DNA of 64,000 bases from Bradyrhizobiaceae bacterium PARB1. GTDB lineage: Bacteria; Pseudomonadota; Alphaproteobacteria; Rhizobiales; Xanthobacteraceae. Position numbers and translations under genes: made by a program. Under the pieces are notes generated by a model, which saw only the letters and a list, made by a program, of their open reading frames with translations, was not told the origin of the DNA and searched no databases. Positions within the stretch are counted from its first letter, which is position 1; the number at the start of each line of letters is the position of its first letter. The stretch lies in assembly GCA_002256345.1 (NCBI GenBank), contig NKIY01000001.1, positions 496,001-560,000 of the forward strand. Reading direction: 5' to 3'. Below are positions 8,902 to 17,140 of this stretch, one piece after another.

Positions 8902-9681
8902 TTACTTCCCCTTCCAGTTCGGCTTGCGCTTCTCCGAAAATGCCTTCGGGCCTTCGACATAGTCCTCCGACGCTGCCATCGCCTTCACGGCCGGATAATC
9001 GCGCTGTTCGGTGATCGCCTGTTCGAGCGACACCTGCATGCCCTTCTGGATGGCCTGCTTGGAGGCGCGGATCGACATCGGTGAATTCTGGCAGATCGTC
9101 TCGGCCCAGCGCAGCGCCGCATTTAGCGCCTCGCCCTGCGGCACCACTTCGTTGACGAAGCCGAGCTCATAGCCTTCCTGCGCCTTCACATGGCGCGCAG
9201 TGAGGATCATGCCCATCGCGCGCTTCATGCCGATCTGACGCGGCAGACGCTGCAGCCCTCCAGCGAGTGCGGCGAGACCGACGCGCGGCTCCGGCAGCGC
9301 GAAGGTCGCATTCTCCGCAGCGATGATGAGGTCGCATGCGAGCGCGATCTCGAAGCCGCCGCCCATGGCGACGCCGTTCACCGCGGCGATGATCGGCTTG
9401 TCGCAGTCGAAGCGCGCGGTGAGGCCGGCGAAGCCCGACGTGTTCCAGCCGCGCTTGCCGCCGGCCGCTTGCCATTTCAGGTCGTTGCCGGCGCAGAAAG
9501 CTTTGTCGCCGGCGCCGGTCACGACGGCAACCCACTGTTCGGGATCGTTCGCAAACTCGTTGAACACCTCGTGCAGCTCATTATGCGCGTCAGTGTGCAA
9601 AGCGTTGTAAACCTCCGGCCGCGACAGCGTGACGATCGTGATCGGGCCCTTACGGGTGACAGTGGAGAATTGCAGGGCCAT
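8902..9681 (-). CDS. Enoyl-CoA hydratase (crotonase family, CaiD-like)
   Basis: A 259-residue crotonase-fold protein. I place the start at the ATG at 9681 (MALQFSTVTRKGP); the frame extends 39 codons further, but that part has no family similarity. The oxyanion-hole motifs are GAGDKAFCAGNDLK and AAVNGVAMGGGFEIALACD. The catalytic-region sequence ALPEPRVGLAALAGGLQRLP keeps the glutamate (PEPRVG) expected of a true hydratase. The C-terminus FSEKRKPNWKGK is typical. It hydrates a trans-2-enoyl-CoA or related substrate in the cytoplasm. It is divergent from the acyl-CoA dehydrogenase gene, with 137 bases between them, suggesting the two steps are co-regulated. Confidence 0.88.
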   Translation of the reverse strand: MALQFSTVTRKGPITIVTLSRPEVYNALHTDAHNELHEVFNEFANDPEQWVAVVTGAGDKAFCAGNDLKWQAAGGKRGWNTSGFAGLTARFDCDKPIIAAVNGVAMGGGFEIALACDLIIAAENATFALPEPRVGLAALAGGLQRLPRQIGMKRAMGMILTARHVKAQEGYELGFVNEVVPQGEALNAALRWAETICQNSPMSIRASKQAIQKGMQVSLEQAITEQRDYPAVKAMAASEDYVEGPKAFSEKRKPNWKGK

Positions 9682-9818
9682 CGCGGCCTCCCATTGTTGG
9701 TCGTGTTTTTCGTTGGGCAGAATAAGCGGTGCTGCGCTTGACTTGATCGAATGATGCCATCTTAATCGCCCGATTAACAAGAGCAACAAAGCTCGCATTA
9801 AACATCGGGAGCAGCGCC

Positions 9819-11093
9819 GTGGATTTCTCCTTGCCGGCCGATCTGGTCGCCTATCTCGCCGAACTCGACGCCTTCATCCTTCGTGAGATCAAGCCGCTCG
9901 AAGAGCAGGATGACAATATCCGCTTCTTCGATCACCGCCGCGAATGGGCGCGCACCGATTTCGACAATGGCGGTCTGCCGCGCCACGAATGGGAAAAACT
10001 GCTGCGCGAAGCGAAGAACCGCGCCGACGCCGCGGGCCATTTGCGCTTCGCGATTCCCAAGCGCTATGGCGGCAGGGATGGCAGCAATCTCTGGATGGCC
10101 GTCATTCGCGAGCACTTTGCGACCAAGGGGCTCGGCCTGCACAACGATTTGCAGAATGAGCACTCCATTGTCGGCAACTTGCCGCTGGTGACGATGCTCG
10201 ATCGCTATGGCCGCGACGATCAGAAGGAAATGATCGAAGGCTCGATCACCGGAAAGTATCGCATCACCTTTGGTCTGACCGAACCGGATCATGGCTCCGA
10301 CGCTACGCATATGGAGACCACGGCCGTCGAAACGGCGCGCAATGGCGTCAAGGGCTGGCTGATCAATGGCGAGAAGATGTGGACCACGGGCATGCATGTG
10401 GCCACGCATTGCGCGCTGTTCGCGCGCACATCCGGCAAGGACGGTGATGCGCGCGGCATCACATGCTTCCTCGTGCCGGCGAAAAACGATGGCGTGAAGG
10501 TCGAGGAGTATATGTGGACCTTCAACATGCCGACCGATCACCCACGCGTGTCGTTCACGGATGTCTTTGTGCCGGAGGATGCGCTGTTCGGAGAGGTCGG
10601 CCGCGGCCTCTCATTGGCGCAATGTTTCGTCCATGAAAATCGCATTCGGCAGGCCGCGAGTTCGCTCGGCGCCGCGGTCTATTGCATCAATGAAAGCGTC
10701 AAATATGCGCGCGAGCGCAAGCCCTTTGGCGAAGAGCTGGCGCGCAATCAGGGCATCCAGTTCCCGCTGGTGGAATTGGCGACGCAGGCGGAGATGCTGC
10801 GTCTCCTGATACGCAAGACGGCGTGGGAGATGGACCAGCTCACCCAGGCGCAGGTTGAGCATACGCTGTCGGACAAGGTGTCCATGTGTAACTACTGGGC
10901 CAACCGGCTTTGTTGCGAGTCTGCCGATCGCGCGATGCAGGTACATGGCGGCATGGGTTATTCGCGGCACAAGGCGTTCGAACATATCTATCGTCACCAT
11001 CGCCGCTATCGGATCACCGAAGGCAGCGAGGAGATCCAGAAGCGCAAGGTGGCGGGCTTCCTGTTCGGGTATATGGGGGCGGGGAAACACTAG
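9819..11093 (+). CDS. Acyl-CoA dehydrogenase (ACAD10/11-like)
   Basis: A 424-residue FAD enzyme that forms the alpha-beta double bond of an acyl-CoA and passes electrons to ETF. The start is GTG at 9819 after GGGAG; no ATG fits better. The N-terminal helical domain is followed by the beta-domain signature FGLTEPDHGSDATHMETTA and the C-terminal domain QVHGGMGYSRHKAFEHIYRHHRRYRITEGSEEIQ. This last form (RHHRRYRITEGSEEIQ) is characteristic of the ACAD10/11-like subgroup that accompanies APH-type kinases, matching the neighbour at 7430-8431. It probably completes a beta-oxidation branch with the two crotonases. Chain-length preference is unknown. Confidence 0.9.
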   Translation: MDFSLPADLVAYLAELDAFILREIKPLEEQDDNIRFFDHRREWARTDFDNGGLPRHEWEKLLREAKNRADAAGHLRFAIPKRYGGRDGSNLWMAVIREHFATKGLGLHNDLQNEHSIVGNLPLVTMLDRYGRDDQKEMIEGSITGKYRITFGLTEPDHGSDATHMETTAVETARNGVKGWLINGEKMWTTGMHVATHCALFARTSGKDGDARGITCFLVPAKNDGVKVEEYMWTFNMPTDHPRVSFTDVFVPEDALFGEVGRGLSLAQCFVHENRIRQAASSLGAAVYCINESVKYARERKPFGEELARNQGIQFPLVELATQAEMLRLLIRKTAWEMDQLTQAQVEHTLSDKVSMCNYWANRLCCESADRAMQVHGGMGYSRHKAFEHIYRHHRRYRITEGSEEIQKRKVAGFLFGYMGAGKH

Positions 11094-11104
11094 TCTGCGA
11101 CGTG

Positions 11105-11194
11105 GTAGCCCGGATGGAGCGTAGCGTAATCCGGGGACCGGCGGAAATGTGGAGAGCCTGATTCCCGGATTGCGCTGCGCTCCATCCGGGCTAC
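11105..11194. repeat. Dispersed palindrome, GTAGCCCGGATGGAGCG family
   Basis: A 17-base inverted repeat, GTAGCCCGGATGGAGCG at 11105-11121 with its complement at 11178-11194. An inner pair (GTAATCCGGG / CCCGGATTGC) makes a nested hairpin. It fills the gap between the convergent acyl-CoA dehydrogenase and HAD phosphatase genes. The layout matches the GTAGGATGGGT family but the arm sequence differs. Confidence 0.75.
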
Positions 11195-11201
11195 GGGAGT
11201 A

Positions 11202-11846
11202 TCAATCGATCAGCGCCGTGATCTCCGCCGGCGTTGCCACCAGATACTTCGCGCCGGCTTCCGTCAGCTCCGCACGCCCGCCGTAGCCATAGATCGCGCC
11301 GATCGCCGCCATGCCGTTGTTCGCGGCGCCGATCACGTCGTGCTTGCGGTCGCCAATCATGATGGCGCGGGCAGGATCGGTCGATGTTTCATGCAGCGCG
11401 TAGCGGAGCAGGTCGCTCTTATCGACCCGGGTACCATCCAGCTCCGAGCCGAACACGCGTGCAAAATATCTTCGCAGGCCGAAGTGATCGATGATGCGAT
11501 CGGCGAATACATGCGGCTTGCTGGTGGCGACATAGAGTGTTCGCCCGGAGGAATGCAGCGCAGCCAGCACGGGGACGATGCCGTCATACAGCGTGTTCTC
11601 GAACAGGCCGACGGTGCCGAAGCGTTCGCGATAGAGTTCGACGCCGCGATCGGCGTGCTGCTCGCCGCCGAGCAGCGAAACGAAACTCGCACGCAGCGGC
11701 GGGCCGATGCACCAGGTCAGTTCGTCCTGTGTCGGCACCGGAATGTTCAGCTTGCCAAGTGCATATTGGATCGAGCCGGTGATACCGATCTTCGGATCGG
11801 TCAGCGTACCGTCGAGATCGAAGAAGATAGTGTCGATGTTGCGCAT
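11202..11846 (-). CDS. HAD-family phosphatase, phosphoglycolate phosphatase-like
   Basis: A 214-residue haloacid-dehalogenase superfamily hydrolase. Motif I is FFDLDGTLTDP with nucleophile D10 and acid D12, motif II includes VATSKP, and motif IV is IMIGDRKHDVIGA. The small helical cap between motifs I and II matches the Gph/PgmB type, so a small phosphate monoester such as 2-phosphoglycolate is the likely substrate. The start ATG at 11846 overlaps the last base of the upstream TIGR02301 gene, implying co-transcription and coupling. The exact substrate is uncertain, as these enzymes are promiscuous. Confidence 0.85.
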   Translation of the reverse strand: MRNIDTIFFDLDGTLTDPKIGITGSIQYALGKLNIPVPTQDELTWCIGPPLRASFVSLLGGEQHADRGVELYRERFGTVGLFENTLYDGIVPVLAALHSSGRTLYVATSKPHVFADRIIDHFGLRRYFARVFGSELDGTRVDKSDLLRYALHETSTDPARAIMIGDRKHDVIGAANNGMAAIGAIYGYGGRAELTEAGAKYLVATPAEITALID

Positions 11847-12223
11847 CAGTTGGCATATCTCGCGGTAAGATCGCGTGAAATCCGCGCGCCTTCCTCGACA
11901 TGACGACGGATCGCCGTATTCGCTGCGGGCGTGCAGGTGCGATAGGTCTGCTGAAAGCCGTTATAGCCGCGGTTGAAGGCCGCAATCATGCGGGCGCGGC
12001 GCTCGCCGGATGGCGTTTCCGCATCGACCAGCGCCTGCATCTCGCTGCGCCATTTGTTGCCTTCGTTGTTGCCGCAGACGCCGCGGAGATAGTGCAGGGC
12101 GCCGAGGATTTCTGACATCCGTTGCAGCTCGCCATCGAACGGCGCAGCGCCGTCCTGCGCGGACGCTGGCGCGGAACCGAGGGCTGCTGCGACGATCAGA
12201 ATGGCGAGGAACGGCTGGCGCAT
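11846..12223 (-). CDS. Secreted TIGR02301-type protein
   Basis: A 125-residue protein with a signal peptide (MRQPFLAILIVAAALGSAPASAQ) and a helical mature part carrying two conserved cysteines (RGVCGNN and YRTCTPA). The layout matches the small alphaproteobacterial family TIGR02301, whose function is unknown and whose genes usually lie beside a NUDIX hydrolase, as here. It is probably periplasmic with one disulfide bond. The downstream HAD phosphatase gene starts within its stop codon. Confidence 0.8.
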   Translation of the reverse strand: MRQPFLAILIVAAALGSAPASAQDGAAPFDGELQRMSEILGALHYLRGVCGNNEGNKWRSEMQALVDAETPSGERRARMIAAFNRGYNGFQQTYRTCTPAANTAIRRHVEEGARISRDLTARYAN

Positions 12224-12301
12224 GATGGGTCCGGGAACCCGGCTGATATGCCTGTTCGACGCGGCCGAAGCAAGGCGAAGCGGCGGAGGTGGTAAAGCCG
12301 C

Positions 12302-12718
12302 TCAGCCGCCAGCCAGATCCTGCGCCATGGCCAGGATTGCGGCGAGGCCGTCGGTGGTCTTGTACTGACCGAGATCAACGGGATCGACCCACTGGAAATC
12401 GTCCAGCTCGTCGTTGAGTTCGGGCTCGCCTTCCACCCAGCGGGCGGCGAAGGACATGACGAGATAGTGGCCGCCCACGCCGTCCTTCGGCAACACCTCG
12501 CGAAAGCCGGACAGGCCCACGATGTCGATGACGAGGCCGGTTTCTTCCATCACTTCGCGCGCCAGCGCTTCAGCGAGCGACTCACCGAATTCCACCCGCC
12601 CACCGGGCAGTGAGTAGAAGCCCTTGCCAGGTGAGCGGGCGCGGCGGACGAGGAGTACCTTGCTGTCGCGAAAAATGGCGGCGCTGGTGGCGAGCTGCGG
12701 ATGCGTGGGCTGGGACAA
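12302..12718 (-). CDS. NUDIX hydrolase
   Basis: A 138-residue protein with a complete NUDIX box at about residues 40-62 (GRVEFGESLAEALAREVMEETG), including the metal-binding REVMEE core. Such enzymes hydrolyse nucleoside diphosphates linked to another group. The short form with LPGGRVEFGESL is close to MutT/ADP-ribose pyrophosphatase-like members. It ends 78 bases before the TIGR02301 gene and starts 11 bases after the hypothetical protein at 12730, so all four minus-strand genes may form one transcript. The substrate is not predictable from sequence. Confidence 0.88.
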   Translation of the reverse strand: MSQPTHPQLATSAAIFRDSKVLLVRRARSPGKGFYSLPGGRVEFGESLAEALAREVMEETGLVIDIVGLSGFREVLPKDGVGGHYLVMSFAARWVEGEPELNDELDDFQWVDPVDLGQYKTTDGLAAILAMAQDLAGG

Positions 12719-12729
12719 TGAAACGGCCT

Positions 12730-13254
12730 TTACTGCGCCATGATGCTATCGATGTCGGATTGCTCGTCACGGCCGTTGATGATGCCGCCGGCGGCGCCGA
12801 TCATCGGCTTGACCCATCGGGCCGCCTGTTCGGCCAGCCTGGCGCGTGTCGCATCCTGCTGCACGGTGCGCATGGCATCGCCAACGGTGGAGAGTATCCG
12901 GGTCATCTTGGCGACGATAGCATCGAATTCCTTGCGTACAGCGGACGGTGCAGCGTCATAAGCTGCAATGGCAAGCTCGCGGCCCTTGAAGTTCGACTTG
13001 ACGAAGTGCTCGGCATAGCTGAGCGGTTGCCATTCCAAAAACAATTCGTAGCAGTCCGGCATATCCGGAATCAGCTCGAGCAACATGATCGCTTCGTTGA
13101 AGTGATTCAGGTAGTCGGTGGCCAGGCCGGTGCGCGGGTTGATATTGGCGGCAGCCAGCACCTCGGCGGATGCCGGGAGGCCCGTGCTCGCGCTCTCCCA
13201 ATCGAGGCGATTGTCTTGCGCCGGTTGCACGGCCGTCATGCTCATATTCGCCAC
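12730..13254 (-). CDS. Conserved hypothetical protein
   Basis: A 174-residue soluble, acidic, largely helical protein that I cannot assign. The N-terminus (MANMSMTAVQPAQ) has no signal and offers two ATGs three codons apart; neither has a strong ribosome site. The central part (DYLNHFNEAIMLLELIPDMPDCYELFLEWQPLSYAEHFVKSNF, in pieces) is well structured and likely conserved, while the C-terminus IINGRDEQSDIDSIMAQ may be flexible. It is 11 bases from the NUDIX gene, in the same direction, and divergent from the SRAP gene. Confidence 0.65.
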   Translation of the reverse strand: MANMSMTAVQPAQDNRLDWESASTGLPASAEVLAAANINPRTGLATDYLNHFNEAIMLLELIPDMPDCYELFLEWQPLSYAEHFVKSNFKGRELAIAAYDAAPSAVRKEFDAIVAKMTRILSTVGDAMRTVQQDATRARLAEQAARWVKPMIGAAGGIINGRDEQSDIDSIMAQ

Positions 13255-13306
13255 TGTTGGCGTTTCGGGTTAAAACGACCTGAAGACTCAAGGTTTGACA
13301 ATCGGA

Positions 13307-14065
13307 ATGTGCGGGCGGTTCGTTATTACATCCACGCCGGAGGCGATGCGACAGGTATTTGGCTACAACCAACAGCCGAATTTCCCGGCGCGCTACAATA
13401 TCGCTCCGACTCAGCCCGTGCCTGTGGTCATCGTCGAGAGCGGCATCCGTCATTTTCGTTTGATGCGCTGGGGCTTCGTCCCGTCCTGGGTGAAAGACCC
13501 GCGCAAGTTTACGCTGCTGATTAATGCACGCGCGGAAACCGTGCAAGAAAAGCCCGCCTTCAAAAACGCGATCCGGCGCCGTCGCTGCCTGATTCCGGCC
13601 GATGGTTACTACGAATGGCAAAGCAGTAGTGGACGCAAACAACCGTATTTTATCTATCCGCGTGCGGGCGGCCCGATCGGCTTCGCGGGTCTTGCCGAGA
13701 CATGGATGGGGCCAAATGGCGAGGAGATGGACAGCGTGGCCATCATCACAGCGGAGGCAACCACCGGCATGTCGGTGCTGCATCACCGCGTGCCGGTAAC
13801 GATTGCGGCGGACCGATTTAGCCATTGGCTTGATTGTAGCAGCGACAGCGCGGTCGATGTCCTGGAGCTCCTGGCGGCGCCGGCAGACGGTGTGTTCGAC
13901 TGGCACCCGGTCTCGCCTGCCGTCGGCAGAGTGGCGGTCGACGAGCCGCAGCTGATATTGCCGATCTCGGAGGAGGAGAGGGCAGCTGTGGAGCAGCCGG
14001 TGAAGAGAGTTCAGCGCAAAGTGGCTCCGCCGCCGGAGGACAGTGGGCAGGGATCGCTATTCTAA
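13307..14065 (+). CDS. SRAP/YedK-type abasic-site processing protein
   Basis: A 252-residue SOS-response-associated peptidase domain protein, which crosslinks covalently to abasic sites in single-stranded DNA and shields them. The start must be the ATG at 13307, because the catalytic Cys2 must follow the initiator Met (MCGRFVIT); the open frame extends four codons upstream. The other active-site residues are visible: Asn in RYNIAPTQ, Glu in DGYYEWQ and His in VLHHRVPV. The C-terminal tail (RKVAPPPEDSGQGSLF) is disordered. It is divergent from the hypothetical protein with a short gap. I see no LexA box in the 52-base gap. Confidence 0.9.
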   Translation: MCGRFVITSTPEAMRQVFGYNQQPNFPARYNIAPTQPVPVVIVESGIRHFRLMRWGFVPSWVKDPRKFTLLINARAETVQEKPAFKNAIRRRRCLIPADGYYEWQSSSGRKQPYFIYPRAGGPIGFAGLAETWMGPNGEEMDSVAIITAEATTGMSVLHHRVPVTIAADRFSHWLDCSSDSAVDVLELLAAPADGVFDWHPVSPAVGRVAVDEPQLILPISEEERAAVEQPVKRVQRKVAPPPEDSGQGSLF

Positions 14066-14068
14066 TAG

Positions 14069-14497
14069 CTACGGAGTCATCGGCCGACCATCGAGCCACT
14101 TCGCATAGAGCACGCGATCCTGTTCGACGTAGTCGAGCTTCTCATAGAATTTCTGCACTTTGGTATTGTCGGAGCGTACCAACAGCATCAGCTTTTCGAT
14201 GCCGCGCGCACGCAGCCAGTCTTCAGCCGCCGCCATGACGGCGCGGCCGAAATCCTTGCCTTGATGGGCAGGATCGACGGCGACGTAATAGACCCAGCCG
14301 CGATGGCCGTCGTGGCCGACCAGCACCGAGGCGACGATGGCGTCCCCGTCGCGGCCGATCAGAATGTCGGAGTTCTCGTCGCGGCGCGCGAGCGCGATAT
14401 CCGCGGCCGAGTCGTTCCACGGGCGCGCGAGATTGCAGCGCTGCCAGAGATCGATGACGACAGGAATGTCAGCATCGACGATGGGTGCGATCTTCAT
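14069..14497 (-). CDS. GNAT-family N-acetyltransferase
   Basis: A 142-residue single-domain acetyltransferase. The acetyl-CoA binding segment is WVYYVAVDPAHQGKDFGRAVMAAAEDWLRARG, and the C-terminal motif B (KFYEKLDYVEQDRVLYAKWL) resembles YpeA-like members. The substrate is unknown; these proteins acetylate small amines or N-termini. The gene overlaps the end of the FAD-linked dehydrogenase gene by four bases (ATGA) and is probably its distal operon partner. Confidence 0.85.
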   Translation of the reverse strand: MKIAPIVDADIPVVIDLWQRCNLARPWNDSAADIALARRDENSDILIGRDGDAIVASVLVGHDGHRGWVYYVAVDPAHQGKDFGRAVMAAAEDWLRARGIEKLMLLVRSDNTKVQKFYEKLDYVEQDRVLYAKWLDGRPMTP

Positions 14498-15951
14498 GGC
14501 TGCACCGGCAGCAGCACCTTGCCAGGATTGAGGATGTTCAGCGGATCGAGCATCGCCTTGAAGCTGCGCATCAGCTGCATGGCCACGGGATCCTTCACGC
14601 CCGGCAGGTCGGCGGCTTTGAGCTGACCGATGCCATGCTCGGCGGAGATCGAGCCGCCCATGCGCAGCACAACTTCGAACACGACATCGCTGACATCGTG
14701 CCAGCGCGACAGGAAGGCTTCGCGGCCGGCTTTGTCGCCGAGCGTTTCGCTGGGTTGGCTGACATTGTAGTGGATGTTGCCGTCGCCGAGATGGCCGAAC
14801 GGCACGGGGCGGGCGCCCGGCATCACCTTCGCCACGGCGGCATTGGCCTCGGCGATGAAGGCCGGCACGGCGGCGACAGGCACCGAGATGTCATGCTTGA
14901 TCGAGCCACCTTCCGGCTTCTGCGCCGGCGAGATTTCCTCGCGCAGTTTCCAGAATGCCTGGCGCTGGCTCATATTCTCGGCGATCACGGCGTCATCGAC
15001 GATGCCGTCTTCGAAGCCGCTTTCCAAAATAGACTCCAGCGTGGCACGCGCATCGTCGCGGCCCGAGGACAATTCCATCAGCACGTACCAGTCGTGCCTG
15101 CTGGTGAGCGGATCGCGAATGCCAATGCCGTGGCGGACGCTGAAATCCACGGCGATATGCGCGATCAGCTCGAAGCTGGTGAGATTGCCGCCGGCAGCGC
15201 CGCGCGAGATGTCGAGCAGCTTCAGCGCATCGGCGGGCGACTTCAGGCCGACGAAGGCAGTCTCAACGGCACGCGGCTTCGGAAACAGTTTCAGCGTCGC
15301 GGCAGTGATGATGCCCAGCGTGCCTTCCGCGCCGATAAAAATGTTGCGCAGGTCGTAGCCGGTATTGTCCTTCTTCAGCTTGGACAGGCCGTTTAGAATG
15401 CGGCCATCGGCGAGCACGACTTCAAGGCCAAGCGCCATTTCGCGGGCGACGCCGTAAGCGAGGGCTGTCGTGCCGCCGGCGTTGCTCGAGAGGTTGCCAC
15501 CGATGGTGCAGCTGCCTTCGGAGCCGAGCGAGAGCGGGAACAGGCGATCGGCATCGGCCGCACGCTGCTGTGCGATCTGCAGCACGAGTCCGGCCTCGGC
15601 GGTCATGGTGTTCGAGGAGGTGTCGAGATCGCGAATCTTGTCCATGCGCTTCAGCGAGAGCACGACTTCGCCGCCATAGGGCGTCTGGCCGCCGACAAGG
15701 CCGGTATTGCCGCCTTGCGGAACGATAGGCGTCCGGGTCTCGGTGGCGAGCTTGCAGATCGCGGCGACTTCGGCGGTTGAGCCCGGGCGTAGCACAAGCG
15801 GCGAGGTGCCGGTGAACAGGTTGCGCTCCTCGGTGACGTAAGAATGCACATCGGTGGGATCGGTCAGTGCTTGCTTGTCGCCGACGATGGCAGCGAAGCG
15901 GGCGATGGTGTCGGGCGAGAGCGGCGCCGGCTTCGGGGATACGAAATTCAT
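14494..15951 (-). CDS. FAD-linked D-2-hydroxyacid dehydrogenase (D2HGDH/GlcD family)
   Basis: A 485-residue flavoprotein of the vanillyl-alcohol-oxidase fold. The FAD-binding segments are VPQGGNTGLVGGQ and LGSEGSCTIGGNLSSNAGG, followed by FIGAEGTLGIIT. The C-terminal metal-binding motifs are HLGDGNIHYN and SAEHGIG. These fit D-2-hydroxyglutarate or D-lactate dehydrogenase, which oxidise the D-2-hydroxyacid to the 2-oxoacid and pass electrons to ETF or the quinone pool. Several paralogues are common in the group, so substrate choice between 2-hydroxyglutarate and lactate is open. It is followed by the overlapping GNAT gene and preceded by Sua5, 37 bases away. Confidence 0.88.
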   Translation of the reverse strand: MNFVSPKPAPLSPDTIARFAAIVGDKQALTDPTDVHSYVTEERNLFTGTSPLVLRPGSTAEVAAICKLATETRTPIVPQGGNTGLVGGQTPYGGEVVLSLKRMDKIRDLDTSSNTMTAEAGLVLQIAQQRAADADRLFPLSLGSEGSCTIGGNLSSNAGGTTALAYGVAREMALGLEVVLADGRILNGLSKLKKDNTGYDLRNIFIGAEGTLGIITAATLKLFPKPRAVETAFVGLKSPADALKLLDISRGAAGGNLTSFELIAHIAVDFSVRHGIGIRDPLTSRHDWYVLMELSSGRDDARATLESILESGFEDGIVDDAVIAENMSQRQAFWKLREEISPAQKPEGGSIKHDISVPVAAVPAFIAEANAAVAKVMPGARPVPFGHLGDGNIHYNVSQPSETLGDKAGREAFLSRWHDVSDVVFEVVLRMGGSISAEHGIGQLKAADLPGVKDPVAMQLMRSFKAMLDPLNILNPGKVLLPVQP

Positions 15952-15988
15952 GGGAAGTCCCTAACACGTTTCTTGGTCTTGAATCCGG

Positions 15989-16978
15989 TTATACGGCGGC
16001 GCGGCGCAGCCGGTCGTTGATGGCTTCGCCGAGGCCGTGGGCAGGTACCGGCATCACGGCGATGCCAGCGGCGCCCGATTCCAAGGCGATGGCATCGAGC
16101 GCGCGAAGATAGCCGAAAAGATTGGCGGCGGCTTCCCCGAGATCGCTGGTCTCGGAGAGATTCATCACCGCCTTGGCGTGATCGCTTCCCGGTAGCGCAG
16201 CTGGGCCGAAAGCGAGCAGGGCTTCGTCGGGCTTCACATCCACGGCCATCAGCCGCACCCGCGTACGCGGGGCGTAGTGCGAGGCCAGCATGCCTGGCGC
16301 CAGCGGTTGGCTGCTGTCGCTCTCGGGCTCCTCCGGTGGACGCGCCAGCGCCATGCCCAGCACTTGCTCGATGGCCTCGCGAGGCAGGCCACCCGGCCGC
16401 AGAAGCATGGGTCGGTCGAAGCAGCCGACGATGGTGGATTCGACGCCCACCTCCACCGGCCCGCCATCGACGATCATGTCGATGCGGCCGTCGAGATCGG
16501 CCTTCACATGGGCAGCTGTCGTCGGCGACACATGGCCGGAAATATTGGCGGACGGAGCCACTACGGCGCCGCCGAATGCCTTGAGCAATGTGTGGGCTAT
16601 CGGATGGTCCGGCACCCGGATCGCCACGGTATCGAGCCCGGCGGTGGCGAGATCGGACACGGGGCAGTTCGCAGTCTTGGGAAGCACGAGCGTCAGCGGC
16701 CCTGGCCAGAATACCTCGGCCAACGCGAGTGCCCGCGAATCGAATTTGGCGATCTGCCGTGCAGCTTCAAGGTCCGCCACATGGGCGATCAGTGGATTGA
16801 AGCTTGGTCGTCCCTTGGCTTCATAGATGCCGGCCACAGCGCGCGGGTTGGCGGCATCGGCACCGAGCCCGTAGACGGTCTCGGTCGGAAACGCCACCAG
16901 CCGGCCCGCGCGCAGGCCATCGGCCGCCTCCGCAATGGCGGCGGCATCGACGATCCGGGTGGTGAGGGCCGTTTGCAT
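15989..16978 (-). CDS. L-threonylcarbamoyladenylate synthase (Sua5/YrdC)
   Basis: A 329-residue protein catalysing the first step of t6A tRNA modification, from threonine, bicarbonate and ATP. The N-terminal YrdC domain (about residues 12-200) shows AFPTETVYGLGADA, KGRPSFNPLIAHV and APSANISGHVSPTT. The C-terminal Sua5 domain (about 230-329) makes it the long form rather than the short TsaC. The start ATG at 16978 is 85 bases from the tRNA-Pro gene, which runs the other way. The function is essential and the assignment secure. Confidence 0.93.
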   Translation of the reverse strand: MQTALTTRIVDAAAIAEAADGLRAGRLVAFPTETVYGLGADAANPRAVAGIYEAKGRPSFNPLIAHVADLEAARQIAKFDSRALALAEVFWPGPLTLVLPKTANCPVSDLATAGLDTVAIRVPDHPIAHTLLKAFGGAVVAPSANISGHVSPTTAAHVKADLDGRIDMIVDGGPVEVGVESTIVGCFDRPMLLRPGGLPREAIEQVLGMALARPPEEPESDSSQPLAPGMLASHYAPRTRVRLMAVDVKPDEALLAFGPAALPGSDHAKAVMNLSETSDLGEAAANLFGYLRALDAIALESGAAGIAVMPVPAHGLGEAINDRLRRAAV

Positions 16979-17063
16979 GGCTGTTCCGTAATAAAAATGT
17001 CGCCTGCTTCATACAGGGGTTCTTGCGGTCTGCGAAACCCATCGCTATACAGCCGGCTCTTGT

Positions 17064-17140
17064 CGGAGTGTGGCTCAGCCCGGTAGAGCACTGCGTTCGG
17101 GACGCAGGGGTCGCAGGTTCGAATCCTGCCACTCCGACCA
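17064..17140 (+). tRNA. tRNA-Pro, anticodon CGG
   Basis: The 77-base cloverleaf reads directly. The acceptor arm CGGAGTG (17064-17070) pairs with CACTCCG before the discriminator A and an encoded CCA. The D-loop is GCTCAGCCCGGTAGAGC. The anticodon stem CTGCG/CGCAG encloses loop TTCGGGA, giving anticodon CGG, which reads proline codon CCG. The T arm is GCAGG-TTCGAAT-CCTGC. In a G+C-rich genome CCG is a major proline codon. Confidence 0.97.
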
